64,000 nt of DNA from Euleptes europaea. Taxonomy: Eukaryota; Chordata; Lepidosauria; Squamata; Sphaerodactylidae. Below the pieces are notes generated by a model that ran no database searches, had not been told where the DNA came from, and was given only the letters and a program-made list of their open reading frames with translations. The number at the start of each line of letters is the position of its first letter. The stretch's first letter is position 1. Both the position numbers and the translations under genes were made by a program. Shown here piece by piece: positions 29,654 to 40,535 of this stretch. The stretch lies in contig NC_079314.1 in NCBI RefSeq assembly GCF_029931775.1, forward strand, positions 74,639,879-74,703,878, written 5' to 3'.

Positions 29654-30478
29654 TAGGGTTGCCAGGTCCCTCTTTGCCACCGGCGGGAGGTTTTGGGAGC
29701 AGAGCCTTAGGAGTATCAATCCTAAAAAACATAAATGTGAAGTTGCTGATCTTCTAACTAAGATATGCAACTTGTCCCTAGGATCAGCCTGTGTACTGGA
29801 GGACTGGAGACTGGTCAATGTAACTCCTATTTTTTTAAAAAGGATCCAGAGGGACCCAGGAAATTACAGTTTAATGTCTGTTCCAGGTAAACTGATGGAA
29901 AGCATTATAGGGTTGCCAGCTCTGGGTTGGGAAATAACGAGATTTTGGGGGTGGAGCCTGAGAAGGGTGGGGTTTGGGGAGGGGAGGGACTTCAATGGGG
30001 TATAATGCCAGCCCTTGAAAGTCTTGATAGTTTTAAATAGTGAAACCCATTAAAAATTTGCAAGGCAAGTATGCAGCCTATCCTATGCCTGCTTACTCAG
30101 AAATAAGTAAGTGTGTTTAGGAGTGAAGCATTAACTATTAAAGGCAAATCTGCAATGTGTCAAGAGAAGACTAAACTAAGAGAAAAGCGATTCCACCTAA
30201 ACATTAGGAAGAACTTCCTGACGGTGAGGGCTGTTCGATGGTGGAATGCACTGACTCGGAGGGTGGTGGAGTCCCCGTCTTTGGAGGTCTTTAAGCAGAG
30301 GCTGGATGGTCATCTGTCGGGAGTGCTTTGATTGTGGGATCCTGCATGGTGGGGGGAGGGTTGGGGTCACTGGGAATGGTGGGGGGGAGGTAGTTGTTAA
30401 TTTCCTGCATTGGGCAGGGAGTTGGACTAGATGACCCTTGTGGTCTCTTCCAACTCTATGATTCTATGATTCTAAACT
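29654..30478 (+). mobile_element. CR1 LINE fragments interrupted by a MITE
   Basis: 29713-29905 reads ADLLTKICNLSLGSACVLED, WRLVNVTPIF and DPGNYSLMSVPGKLMESII, matching the CR1 reverse transcriptase region. 30165-30478 reads RFHLNIRKNFLTVRAVRWWN and ESPSLEVFKQRLDGHLSGVL, then the CR1 3' UTR (gttggactagatgacccttg, caactctatgattctatgat). A GGTTGCCA MITE (29908-30008) and a short unclassified piece lie between. A truncated MITE end is at 29654-29700. Confidence 0.85.
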
Positions 30479-30524
30479 GGGAATAATTCTTCCTTGGAAA
30501 TCCAAAGTACAGCATTGTGTGTAT

Positions 30525-31012
30525 GTGTGTGTTAACTGCCGTCAAATCAGTTCCGACTAATGGTGACCCTATGAATCAGTGCCCTCCAAATTGACCTATC
30601 TTTGACAGCCTTGCTCAGATATTGCAAATTGAGGGCTGTGGCTTCCTTCATTGAGTCAATCCATCTCATGTTGGGTCTTTCTCTTTTCCTGCTGCCCTCA
30701 GCTATTCCTAGCATGACTGACTTTTCCAGTGACTCTTGTATTCTCATAATGTGACCAAAATACGATAGCCTCAGCTTAACCATTTTAGGTTCTAAGGTCA
30801 GTTCAGGCCTGATTTGTTTTTTTGGCAGTCCACGGTATCCATAACACTCCTCCAACCCCACATTTCAAAGGAATCTACTTTCTTCCTATCAGCTTTCTTC
30901 AATGTCCAGCTTTTCACACTAGCATTAAACTGGTGCAAATAGGAAATGATCCAACTGTCCTCTGCCAGGTAATGTCTGGAGTGGAAGATAAAGAGGCAAA
31001 AGCAGAAATCTT
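30525..31012 (-). mobile_element. Bov-B LINE 3' region (reverse)
   Basis: Minus translation: VDSFEMWGWRSV, MVKLRLSYFGHIMRIQESLE, GSRKRERPNMRWIDSMKEAT, LSKAVKDRSIWRALIHRVTI. This matches the Bov-B C-terminus (QYFGHLMRR, GRQRMRWLDGI, VKDREAWRAAVHGV). The 3' tail lies at 30520-30570 (gttaactgccgtcaaatcag). Confidence 0.9.
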
Positions 31013-31049
31013 TTCTCAACATCCTCTATGTTTAGAGGGCTTTTTTCTA

Positions 31050-31063
31050 CCACTAGGTGGCAG
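31050..31063 (+). promoter_or_regulatory. CTCF-like core motif
   Basis: CCACTAGGTGGCAG fits the CTCF core CCASYAGRKGGCRS at every position. It lies just beyond a Bov-B fragment in otherwise unannotated sequence about 8.5 kb upstream of the KRR1 promoter. Function is inferred from the motif alone. Confidence 0.45.
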
Positions 31064-31674
31064 TCATTGTTCAATTCAATTTATTGATGCTGGGCTAAAC
31101 ATTTGTTGTTATCTTCTAATTCGAGCTTTAAGTAATTGGAGTATTTTGTAGAAAGGAATTGTTAGGCTAGATTTACAGGACAAAGCCACTGCAACTCAAG
31201 CCTCTTACTCATGAAAAATAGAGTTAAATAAGGTAATCAGCTACAGTACAATCCTGGACTCTTTTAACCAGTTCTAAATCTTTCGTGGCTGCAGTACTGT
31301 AATTGAATTTCCCAACTACTGGAGTATCTACACGATCAATAAAAATGTATGTTGATTTAAATGAAACATTCAGTCACAGACAAACCACTAGCTGAACAAG
31401 ATAATAGACAATGTGTACTGTCCAAAAGATGTCACTTTAAAATGCATTTATTGTCACCTCTCCCATATCTGTACTTCTGCCTTTTTGAGGACTGGAGTCA
31501 TATAACCACAGGAAAAACTTCTGTTGCAACAGATTCCCAAGGAGACCAAATGTCTGAGATGGGCCGATCCTAAACCTGAAACGGTCCTTATGCCACTAAA
31601 TGCATAAATGAACCTGCAATCACTGTACCTTTTGTCCTGGTGTTTTTCTGGCCTTTGCGCTCAGACTCATTTTA

Positions 31675-32085
31675 GATAACTCTGGTTTGGGAAATTCCTG
31701 GAGATCTGGGGAAGGGGAGGGAGCTCAGTGGGATGCAATGTGATACATTCTGCCCTCCAAAGCTTCCATTTCCTGCAGAGAGATTGAACTCTATAGTCTG
31801 GTGATCAGTTGTAGTACTGGGAGAACTCCAGGCCCAATAGGGTTGCCAGGTCCCTCTTTGCCACTGGTGAGAGGTTTTTGGGGAGGAGCCTGAGGAGGGT
31901 GGGGTTTGGGGAGGGGAGGGAGGGACCTCAATGCCATAGAGTCCAATTGCCAAAGCGGCCATTTTCTCCAGGTGAACTGATCTCTATCGGCTGGAGATCA
32001 GTTGTAACAGCAGGATATCTCCTGCTAATACCTGGAGGTTGGCAACCCTAAGGCCCAAGTTGGAGCTTGGTGACCCTAGGAGAGA
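31675..32085 (+). mobile_element. Diverged TIR element hosting a younger hAT-like MITE
   Basis: The outer element (ggtttgggaaattcctggag to gggagaactccaggcccaa, resuming gttggagcttggtgacccta) is split by the inner 31838-32050 copy. Outer right-end sequence matches ggccctggtgactctag at 59450. Confidence 0.7.
31838..32050 (+). mobile_element. hAT-like MITE, best-preserved GGTTGCCA copy, 8-bp target duplication
   Basis: TAGGGTTGCCA (31838-31848) is exactly inverted as TGGCAACCCTA (32040-32050). AGGCCCAA flanks both sides (31830-31837 and 32051-32058). Length 213. The 8-bp duplication is the hAT hallmark; no transposase is encoded. Confidence 0.85.
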
Positions 32086-32089
32086 GTAG

Positions 32090-33725
32090 GACTCTAATAC
32101 TACCCTGCATCTAGCTGGGGAGGATGGTGAGTGAGAGTACCAGTGGAGGAACAGGGCACAAAACGCTGCAGTTGCACCCTGGTATGGTCCTTCTGTGCTT
32201 TTAAAGGTAATAGACGCTATCTCTTCTAACCTTTAAAATAACTTACTTTTCCAATAAGCTAAGCAGTGGCTTGCTAGGAAACTGTCATAGCTCAGTAAAC
32301 TTCCCAGGGCCTTTGAGGTAGACTAGGTTGAAGTATTTCATAGATATTTCTATCTCATTCTTTACAGTCCCTGAGATTGAATCATAGAATATAGATTGGA
32401 TAGCCTTTGTAATGGTACTGTGCAATGCAGTGATGCTTCCAGGCAGGAGACAAGCCCGGGTAGTTTCAGGATCTTTAGTATAGTAACTGATAGCGTTCTG
32501 AAAGAGATTACTACTGGTACTATTGACATTTCTGTTGTTGATATTTTATAGTTTTAATTGCTGTTTTTTATTAATTGATTATATTGTTTTATAAGGCACT
32601 GCAAGAGTAATCTTACAAAGAGTGGGGGATAAAAGTATTTTAAATCAATAAAATTTTGTGTGGAGGAACTAACTCAAAAAAAGCAAAACACCAGCAATTT
32701 TCAGCAACAATCCCTCCCCCCGCCCCTGTAACTAAAATATAGACTTGTGACTGTTTGGATTGAATAGCTTGATGGATAAACTGTTCGTGATTTCTAAATA
32801 GTTATTATTTAGTCATTATTCTGCAACTTTATCAACAGAACTCCAAAAGAGAAGTTTGACCAAGCTGTGTGTTTTACAGTAGGTAAGAGAAAGGAAAAAG
32901 CATTTGTTTTGCCAAGAGTTTCCTATTTTGCCCCCTTTTTTCTGTTAGATATTATATGGGTTCAGCAGCTGCACAACAGACAGAAGTTCAATAAGTGCAG
33001 ATTACTGAGATGCCTGTGATGTAAAACTTCACCTATTAGATTTCTGCTTGTCATGCAGCATGTACAGGAGCCCCAGATACATCTACCTAAAAACTTCATG
33101 GCTTTTTGAGGGAAAAGTGGAAGCTATTGGTGAAGGAGGATCCCCAAAGCCAAACTCACTATGCATCTTTGCGATTAATCCAATTCAAAAGGCAGGAAAT
33201 AATTTGTAATTTAAAATATATTTTGCAATGTTCAAACGGCCAGCTTCACTACTGGTTGAATACATTTGGCAGCTGGAGCTCATTCCGACTTCAGTGAGCC
33301 AAGTAAATAACAGCTGTTAATTAAACAGAGGACAGATTTGAAGTCTCTGTGTTCTCTTCTTCTAAGTAGCCAGTGGGTCACCTCTTCAAAGGACTGGGGC
33401 ACCAAATTACATCTGTCAGACTGTTTATTAAACCTTTTAGAAGTCCTTTTTCTGTCACTTCTTCTGTCTGCTGCTACATCAACATTACCAACTTCTCTGT
33501 AGATATACATAGCCTAAATTAGTAGATAACATTTTAAAATAACTTATCTTAGAGAAAACGTGGTGATAAGGAAATATCGTTTACACCTTTTGTAACTTTA
33601 GAAATGCTAGGTAAAGTATGTTGCATATACACACTTACAAAGGGAGTCAGTTTGGCATCAGGCCAACGAACATGTGACATTAGAGATCCATGTTTTTCCT
33701 CTCCCTGAGGCATAAGCACCCTGGA
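32090..33725. other. Unannotated intergenic sequence
   Basis: I recognise no gene and no clear mobile element. It is A+T-rich with short low-complexity runs (for example the C-rich tract near 32710). Confidence 0.4.
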
Positions 33726-33728
33726 GGA

Positions 33729-33950
33729 TAGGATTGCCAATCTCTAGGTGGTGGCTGAAGATCTCCTGCTACTGAAACTGATCTCCAGGCAACAGAGATC
33801 AGTTCACCTAGAGAAAATGGCTGCTTTGGAAGGTGAACTTTATGGCATTATACCCCGATGAAGTCCCTCCTCTCCTCAAACTCCACCCTCCCCAGGCTCC
33901 ACCCCCAAAATCTCCAGGTGTTCCCCAACTCAGAGCTGGCAACCCTACTG
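33729..33950 (-). mobile_element. GGTTGCCA-family MITE (reverse)
   Basis: aggattgccaatctctaggt, agatctcctgctactgaaac, tctccaggcaacagag, gaaaatggctgctttggaag and the end cagagctggcaacccta match the family. Confidence 0.8.
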
Positions 33951-34127
33951 GAGGAATATTTTGATCAAGAAAACCATGGGGAATGTATCTCATCCCCAGT
34001 GTATATAGCACCAGCTTTGGCAGGTAGATTCTGTATCATGGCCAGCAGTATACCATAAAAATGAGCAGCCATACATTCTGTTCTTGTGTTGAAGGGGCAA
34101 AACAGAAAGGGGAAGAAAAACCACAAT

Positions 34128-34315
34128 CCAAACTGGAGATTTTGGGGTGGAGCCGAGAAGGGTGGGGTTTGGGGAGGGGAGGGACTTCCAAGGTGTATAA
34201 TGCCATAGAGTCCACCTTCCAAAACGGCTATTTTCGCCAGGTAAACTGATTTATGTTGCTGGAGATCAGTTGTATTAATGGGATATCTCCAGCCACCACC
34301 TGGAGTTTAGACAAT
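34128..34315 (+). mobile_element. GGTTGCCA-family MITE, partial
   Basis: ggagattttggggtggagcc, ggtggggtttggggagggga, aatgccatagagtccacctt, ggagatcagttgtattaatg, atctccagccaccacctgga. The missing right end (tttggcaaccctaac) reappears at 34851-34865 beyond the TIR element 34353-34841. Confidence 0.75.
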
Positions 34316-34352
34316 CTCAGATAACACAATCACCTGTGCTGAACACTATGTA

Positions 34353-34841
34353 GTTACAATAACAACAGCACGTTGTTACTGCATGTAATATTGTTCTAGA
34401 GGCTTTTTGCCCTTTATACAACAAGAAGATCAACTGAAGAAGCTTTTCTCTGTGCAAAACGATTACCAATCTAGAGGTATCGTCTTGGATTGTTTTCGGT
34501 GGACTATTTCTGCAATTCGCTATTATAAATTTCATGGATTTATTCGGCTGGGCTACCAGCGTCTTGATTATTGGAAACTGAAAGGAAAAAGGACTTCCTC
34601 ACTACTGTTTTCACTCACTTTGGACTTTATTCTGTAGCTCCCAGTGGGGACAAATCAACTTTATTTTGTCTCCCAGTGGGGACAAATCAAGAAGTGTATG
34701 TGTTTTCTGAACTTGGTGATATTAGATTTATTTGACTGTATTTTGTTTATTTTATATAGAAGTTCTGGTATACTTCTGCAGAAACAGTGTATTAGTAAAT
34801 GTTCTTTCCCAAGTGAGCCCACGTGCTGTTGTTATTGTAAC
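34353..34841. mobile_element. Unclassified element with perfect 21-bp terminal inverted repeats
   Basis: 34353-34373 (starting GTTACAATAACAACAGC) is the exact reverse complement of 34821-34841. The 489-base interior has no TIR-family protein. It includes a 20-base direct repeat (ctcccagtggggacaaatca at about 34639 and 34671). It sits between two parts of a GGTTGCCA MITE. Confidence 0.55.
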
Positions 34842-34992
34842 CACCTGGAGTTTGGCAACCCTAACTATTAGGACAAAATTTTCAAGCATATAGAAGGACA
34901 AGCCCTGCTGAATAAAAACCATTTTCTCTATCATATGGAGATCAGTTGTAATTCTGAGATCTCTCCAGGCTCCACCAGGAGGCTGGCAACTA

Positions 34993-35317
34993 GGGTTGCT
35001 AGGTCCCCACTCACCTTCGGCGGGAGGTTTCTATTCAGTTGTGTGTGTGCATGCGTGCCGATGCAGCACTTCTGGTTGTAAATCAGAAGTGCCGCCTGGC
35101 GCACGGGGCTGCAGCGGGCGCCCCGCTCGCCCCGGGGAGGCTGGTGTGCGGGCCTGCAGTGGGCGGCCTGCTCTCTCTGGGGAGGGAGGGAGAAGAGAGG
35201 CTTCCCGGCTGGCACGGGGGCCTGCGCATGCACGATTGCCCGCCGACCCTCAGCTGGTCAGCGAGCAGAGGGGCACTTTACTGGGGGTTTGCCCGCCACC
35301 AGCAGGCACCTGGCAGC
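34993..35317. mobile_element. GC-rich TIR element related to the GGTTGCCA family
   Basis: Begins tagggttgctaggtcccc and ends caggcacctggcagcccta, imperfect inverted ends. The interior is GC-rich (gcgggcgccccgctcgcccc) and unlike the usual core. Another gcaaccctagg end follows at about 35322-35334. Confidence 0.5.
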
Positions 35318-35449
35318 CCTATTGGCAACCCTAGGCCCCTCATGGAGGTTGGTAACACTCAGCTAGGGTCAGATACCCTGTGTGGAAATAATGAAGGTTT
35401 TGTTTGTGACCATCCTTCCTGTTTATGTTTTTAATTGTTGTTATATTTG

Positions 35450-35873
35450 TGTGTTTTTTAATTATGTTTTTAAACGGGGCACCGACTCACCTACCGAAGA
35501 GCCCAAGGTTGCTCGGCTGGGCCGTGGAGGGCGCTGGGCGGGCCTGTCCCCCCCCCCGCTCCAGGACGGTTGCCGGCACCGGGGAGCCCGGGGGGCTTCT
35601 GGCTGAGCCGGGTTCCTCCGCGGCATCACGGGCAGCAGCGGCAGGAATCGGGGCATTGGACCTGACGCCCGGGTCGCGTGCCGGCAGGTTATTGGCTGGG
35701 AGCTGGTTCAAACGAGCCAATCAGGCTCGGGGTCCCAAGGGGGGGCTGGCCTCCTCATAGCCGGACCTGATGTTCACTCAGGTCCGGCTTCCCAGCATTT
35801 AAGGAGGCCTCGCTCTGGGCAACTCACAGTTGGCCTCTGATTGTCCCTGTGTTTTTTAATTATGTTTTTAAAC
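35450..35873. mobile_element. GC-rich insert flanked by an exact 26-bp direct repeat
   Basis: The same 26 bases (starting TGTGTTTTTTAATTATG) occur at 35450-35475 and 35848-35873. Between them lies a 372-base GC-rich block in A+T-rich surroundings. The outside sequence (aactgtttgctgccttgagg) resembles a LINE 3' UTR. The insert encodes nothing I recognise; the repeat could be a long target-site duplication. Confidence 0.55.
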
Positions 35874-36429
35874 TGTTTGCTGCCTTGAGGGCCTAAATTG
35901 TGTAGAAAGGCATCATTAAAATGTTGTAAACATGGACTTTACTTGTGTAGACAGTACAATGTACAAGGGTACTTGTGTAAAATTGCAATAGCTGCTTTAA
36001 GGAAAAGGATATTCCTGTTTTGGAACATACCTAGTTCAGTAGCAGAGTTTCTTCCCCCTGTATTGCACTGATCATGCAAGTTCACACAAGTTGCTACCTG
36101 TTCAAATTGATGATAAATAAGGTAATTAATTGGCCCTGCTTTCTCATAACTGATCCGATAGACTGCCCTGTCCCATCTTTTCATATCCAGACATCATTTG
36201 GCCTAGAGTATATCAAGCCATTCCTTGGCGCAACTAAGGCTTACATAAATAAAATTTCAGGTAACTTTCTAAAAAAAAGTTAGTGTTAATGTTAAAATTA
36301 GCAGAATATGCAGTAATGGCAAGTAATCTTATTTTAGAGAAGAATGCACTAGATGTTAATTCAATTTTTTTTAGTGGTATTGTTAAAAAATATTAGCAAC
36401 ATAGAGAAAGCTAACAAGTAAGAAACTAA

Positions 36430-36878
36430 CAGCCCATTCCTGAGGTAGGGGGCTAAAATTGGTCTGGAGGCGGCGGAAAAGAGGCACTGGTCTGGAGGTG
36501 GCAGGAAAGTGCCTCACAGAAAAGAGGCACACTTACACTGGTGGTAGGGGGCAGTTCTATGGGCACCTGGGCGCCACTGAGCTGCATGCTGCTCCTTCGA
36601 TGCCTCAGTTTCTCCGGAACCTAAATCCTGGAAGAGAAATGCGGCGCCAGCGGGGAGGGGGCGTTCCCGGGGGCGGGGCTGATGGTCGTCAGCTTCCAAA
36701 GCCCCTCCAGCCCGGGAATGCTCCCTTGACCAACAGTGTTGCTGGGCCAGGTTTTTCCTGGAGCAACATTGCTGTTTTCTGTGGGAGGGAAAAGCCCCAT
36801 TCTCTTTTTTTAAAGCTTTTTTAAGCCTTGCGGCAGCTGGGACACTGTCCCCGGCCGCCGCAAGGCTCATGAATGAGT
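36430..36878. mobile_element. GC-rich non-autonomous element with short inverted ends
   Basis: Begins cagcccattcctgaggtagg and ends gccgcaaggctcatgaatga, so cattcctgag faces ctcatgaatg. The interior has two ggtctggagg repeats and a GC-rich core (gcggcgccagcggggagggg). No protein similarity. Confidence 0.5.
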
Positions 36879-37857
36879 TGTAAGGGGACTATATATTAAG
36901 AGGGTAGAAACTTGGCATAATAAAATCTTTTAAGTAGGATAGAAAAATAATTGTGGTGATTTTATCAAAACTTTTATGTACACCCAGAACCTCTGTTGTA
37001 TTGATTTGTATTGTTTTTTTTCCACTTTTCTGTATAAATACATAAATTTATCTATTTCCTATTCTGTTTCTATTTTTTATTAAAATGAAATAAAATTCTT
37101 ATTTAAAAATATTCAGTAACTTTCAGACATTTTGTTTCCCCCAACATAGCCATGGACTCATGACCTCTCTGAAAAGCTGTGCTCTACACAGCCTTATATT
37201 CTGTTGAGGGTAGTTTTAATTTCATTATGGGAGGATCTCTGATACAACCAAAGAAATGCTGAAGGAAGGGTTGTGCCAGCAAGTCACCTTCTGACAAGTG
37301 CAGGAGACACCTCGTTTCTTATTATGCTGACAAATACTTTCTCCAGCCTTTTCCTTGCACGAGACCCCTTCCCTTCAGTGGCCCTTGTGCAGTAAGGTGA
37401 ATGGAAAACATACCTTTTTATTAGGCCAAGCCTTTGATTTATTCCAGCTTAGACCTAGGGTATCTGGCAAGAGAAAAACACAGCTCCATTAGCAGCGCAG
37501 TGCAGCACATTCAGTGGTTTCTTAAAGACCAGATCAGAACGCTGGAAACCACAAAAACAGACATTAAAATAAGTGGACTTCCTGCTAAGTTACCAGACAG
37601 AGAAGGCATCTTACAAAGCGCACTGCAGAATGCAGCCTGGCATTTTCTCAGGCTTACAGAATAGGAGATCCGGTCCCAATAAAGCCACATGCTCCACAAC
37701 ACAGCTGTTGTCAGCGAGCATAGCTGTAACCTGAGATAGCAAAGGATAAAGAATAATCAACAGGTGGTATTTACAGCTTGTTGGATAATCACTTGAACTT
37801 CTGTTGCCTTTCAGGCTGTGAAGCTCCACTGCAATCTCAAATCCAAATCCTGAAAAG

Positions 37858-38022
37858 TATTTAAAGTGAGTACTTACAGTTAAGCTGGTGAGTACTCCCT
37901 GTTAAGTCAATGGAATATTTCACATACTTAGTAAAAGGGGATAATTGTGTTTAGAATGTCTTAGTGGCAGGGCATGTGCTTTGCATGGATAACATCCTAG
38001 TTTCAGTCCTGGACATGTCCAT
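37858..38022 (+). repeat. Repeat block with SINE fragment (copy A of a duplicated segment)
   Basis: ggtgagtactccctgttaag, tcaatggaatatttcacata, cttagtaaaa and attgtgtttagaatg also occur at 42119-42232. Here they are followed by a tRNA-SINE remnant (cagggcatgtgctttgcatg). Confidence 0.6.
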
Positions 38023-38034
38023 ATAAACGTATGT

Positions 38035-38360
38035 GTGTTAAGTGCCATCAAGTTGCTTTTGACTTATGGCGATCCTATGAATTAACAACCTCCAAAACAT
38101 CCTATTGTCAACAGCCTTGCTCAGGTCTTGCAAACTGAAGGCTGTGGCTTCCTTGATTAAGTCAATCCATCTCAAGGTGGGTCCTCTTTTCCTGATGACT
38201 TCAGCTTTTCGTAGCATTATTGTCTTTTCCATTGAGTCTTGTCTTCTCACATTGTGATCAAAGTACAATAGCCTTAGTTTGGTCATTTTAGCTTCTAGGG
38301 AGAGAGCTCAGGATTGATTTGATGTAGAACCCACTTATTTGTCTTTTTGGCTGTCCATGG
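38035..38360 (-). mobile_element. Bov-B LINE 3' region (reverse)
   Basis: Minus translation MTKLRLLYFDHNVRRQDSME, GPTLRWIDLIKEATAFSLQD, RMFWRLLIHRIAIS matches the Bov-B C-terminus. The + strand tail ttaagtgccatcaagttgct followed by tttgacttatggcgatcc is the Bov-B 3' end shared with nearby SINEs. Confidence 0.9.
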
Positions 38361-40430
38361 TGTTGCCACATGCGCTGCCTGACCTCCCGCCCTGGTCTTG
38401 GCAACTACCTCAGAGACTCACTGTACTGTCTAAGCGTTAATAGCCCGCTGCTCTGGGCTAGCGCTCCACTGCGTTACCAGGACAAGAGACCGGGTCACCC
38501 CTGCAGAACCAGCCAAAGGGAAGCCATGATCCTGATTGTCTCCTGATCCAAAGGGAAGCCATAACACCGAAGCTAGAGCATCACGTCGTCCTCTCTAGCC
38601 GTTCCCCCCCCCCAGTATCCTGTGAGAAAAACATCCACCGCAATCTGCATTAACAACTAGGAAGAACTCCTCTGCCGCATCCCTGGAGTGTAGAGATTCA
38701 CACCTTCCTGAGGTATTGTCGAACATGAGAAGATCGAGTCAAGCCATCCCGGAGATATGCAAATCATTGGTGCCAGCTTAGTTTACAAATTGTCACTCTG
38801 CCCGATCTCTGTAGCCGAAGTCTTTGATCCCTATTGTTTTAGATAGGAGCCATCTGGGGAATCTCAACCCCACCCCACCCCCACATAAGGGTATATTTCG
38901 CCCTCCCCGACAAGGCATAGTGGTTCTGTCCTACCTCTCCCTCCTTTTACCATGTGTGTTGAGTTTTGCGGAGCTCCACACCCCTCCTCCTCCGGTGACT
39001 GGCTGGCTCAAGGCTCCTGTATATCCCTCTCCCATCCCCCGCTATATTTTATTTTGTACCTATAAACCACGGATTTTGGACATCTCCACTTCTAGATCGG
39101 TAATGTGTTACCCAATCAACGACATCCTCTCACTTGGAAAACGTCTCTAGTCCTTTTTATTCTTAGTTTCTTGTATGTATGTATTTGCAACACTGAATGA
39201 ATGAATATATAAACACTTTTAATCTGGAAATCCTTGGTCTGTTGTTATTCTGAGATTCACTGAAAACAACCCTGGTATACATTGGGTGATTCCGCTATAT
39301 AAATAAATTAGTGCTGCTGCTCATGCTAATTTCCCCAATTAAAGAGCAGTTTCAGTAACAAATTACTGGTGGAGAATGTGGGCATCCCTGCACGTGTGAA
39401 TGCAACACGAAGTTGACACGCGTGTATTCCGTGGGCAGACGTAAGGGAAAGTTTAGGTGATTCTCTGAATTTTGACTGAAAGAGTCACCCGAACAAAATT
39501 GTCACACTAAAAGAACAGAGTGCGTGTGTGAACTGTGTGTGTGGCTCTAGCAGAGCGCTATCTAGTGGGTTGGCTTTACCCCTTTTTCATTCTTTGGCAG
39601 CGCGATTAAGACGCCCGGCGGAGGCCAGTCTGTAAGCCGAGTCAATGCATATGTGGGTCGCATTTGCCTAATCCTGGGAACCACCTCTCGATCTGTCAGC
39701 AGGTCGGGACTCCTTGTTTGAACGGCTGTCTGGGTTGGGACTGTCATTGTAGGAATGCACCTAGACACTTGCACGTTCTACACGCAGGCTGATATAAAAC
39801 ATCCCGTTCCCCTCTGTTCTGAAAACTCTCTGTAGGAGAACCTTTTGAGATTCTGGGTGTTTTAGCTGGTCAACTCTCTTCTTGAGATTCTCTGTGGTGT
39901 GCTTATTTTCTGGCCACTACCAGAGCTGAGAAACTGAGAAACCGAGTAACTGAAACTTACGATCCAGACGCGGATCATAGCCTGGGCGAGCTCAAGGCCC
40001 CCAAAGAGGAACCAGGAGCGGGAAGCACTGGTATCCCTAAAACTAGAAGCACCCGAACACCTGAAGCCAGGAGCTGCAAGCACTGGTTTGTCGGCAACTG
40101 AGTAACTGAGGGGATTGGCCCAGGAGCGAGGTGCACCGGTGTCCTAATCCAAGAGCAACCGAGATTTGGAAGCCGGGAGCGGGAAGCACCGGAATTTCCA
40201 ATAGGGAACCCCAGAAGGGAGTGCTTCGCGCCCTTTGTGAAAAGGGTACGAAAGTCCCCTTTCATCCAAAATGTTCAGGAAGCTGGAGAGCCTCCCACGC
40301 TTAGAAAAATGGCTGGTAAAGAAAGGTGAATGCCCGTGGGAAGAAGGAAGCTTCCATACTGAAGATCCCATAGAAACCTTAAAGGAAGCCTTGCAAACCT
40401 TCTGTGAGAAGGACAAACCGTCCTCCTCAA
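38361..40430 (+). mobile_element. LTR retroelement fossil: LTR, leader and start of a gag-like region
   Basis: Bov-B sequence stops at 38360 and a 1000-base LTR-like segment follows (38361-39360, starting TGTTGCC and ending AGTAACA). A primer-binding-site-like stretch comes next (tggtggagaatgtgggca, about 39366), then a long leader with repeated ggagcgggaagcac-type modules. A gag-like reading frame opens near 40271. The element is broken: no pol or env is present, and it ends where a MITE fragment begins near 40430. Family not assigned; younger than the Bov-B copy it interrupts. Confidence 0.5.
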
Positions 40431-40535
40431 AGAAAATGGCTGCTTCGGAAGGTGGAGTCTATGGTATTATACCCCATTGAATTTCCTCCCCTCCCCAGAC
40501 CCTGGCCTCCACAGGTTCCACCCCAGGTTAAAAGC
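40430..40535 (-). mobile_element. GGTTGCCA-family MITE fragment
   Basis: gaaaatggctgcttcggaag, gtggagtctatggtattata and tcctcccctccccagaccct match the reverse-oriented family core. Both ends are missing. Confidence 0.7.

Noticed and set aside
29442-30005. 187-aa open frame on the + strand
   Set aside because: It runs through a MITE end and a CR1 reverse transcriptase fragment; its recognisable part (DPGNYSLMSVPGKLMES) is LINE sequence, not a host gene.
35030-35760. GC-rich open frames on both strands (for example 35039-35434 and 35425-35760)
   Set aside because: They are open in several frames because of GC content, have biased A/G/P/R composition, show no domain, and coincide with repeat-bounded inserts.
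36459-36870. Overlapping 118-121 aa frames near 36.5 kb
   Set aside because: They lie inside a GC-rich non-autonomous element with inverted ends and carry no protein similarity.
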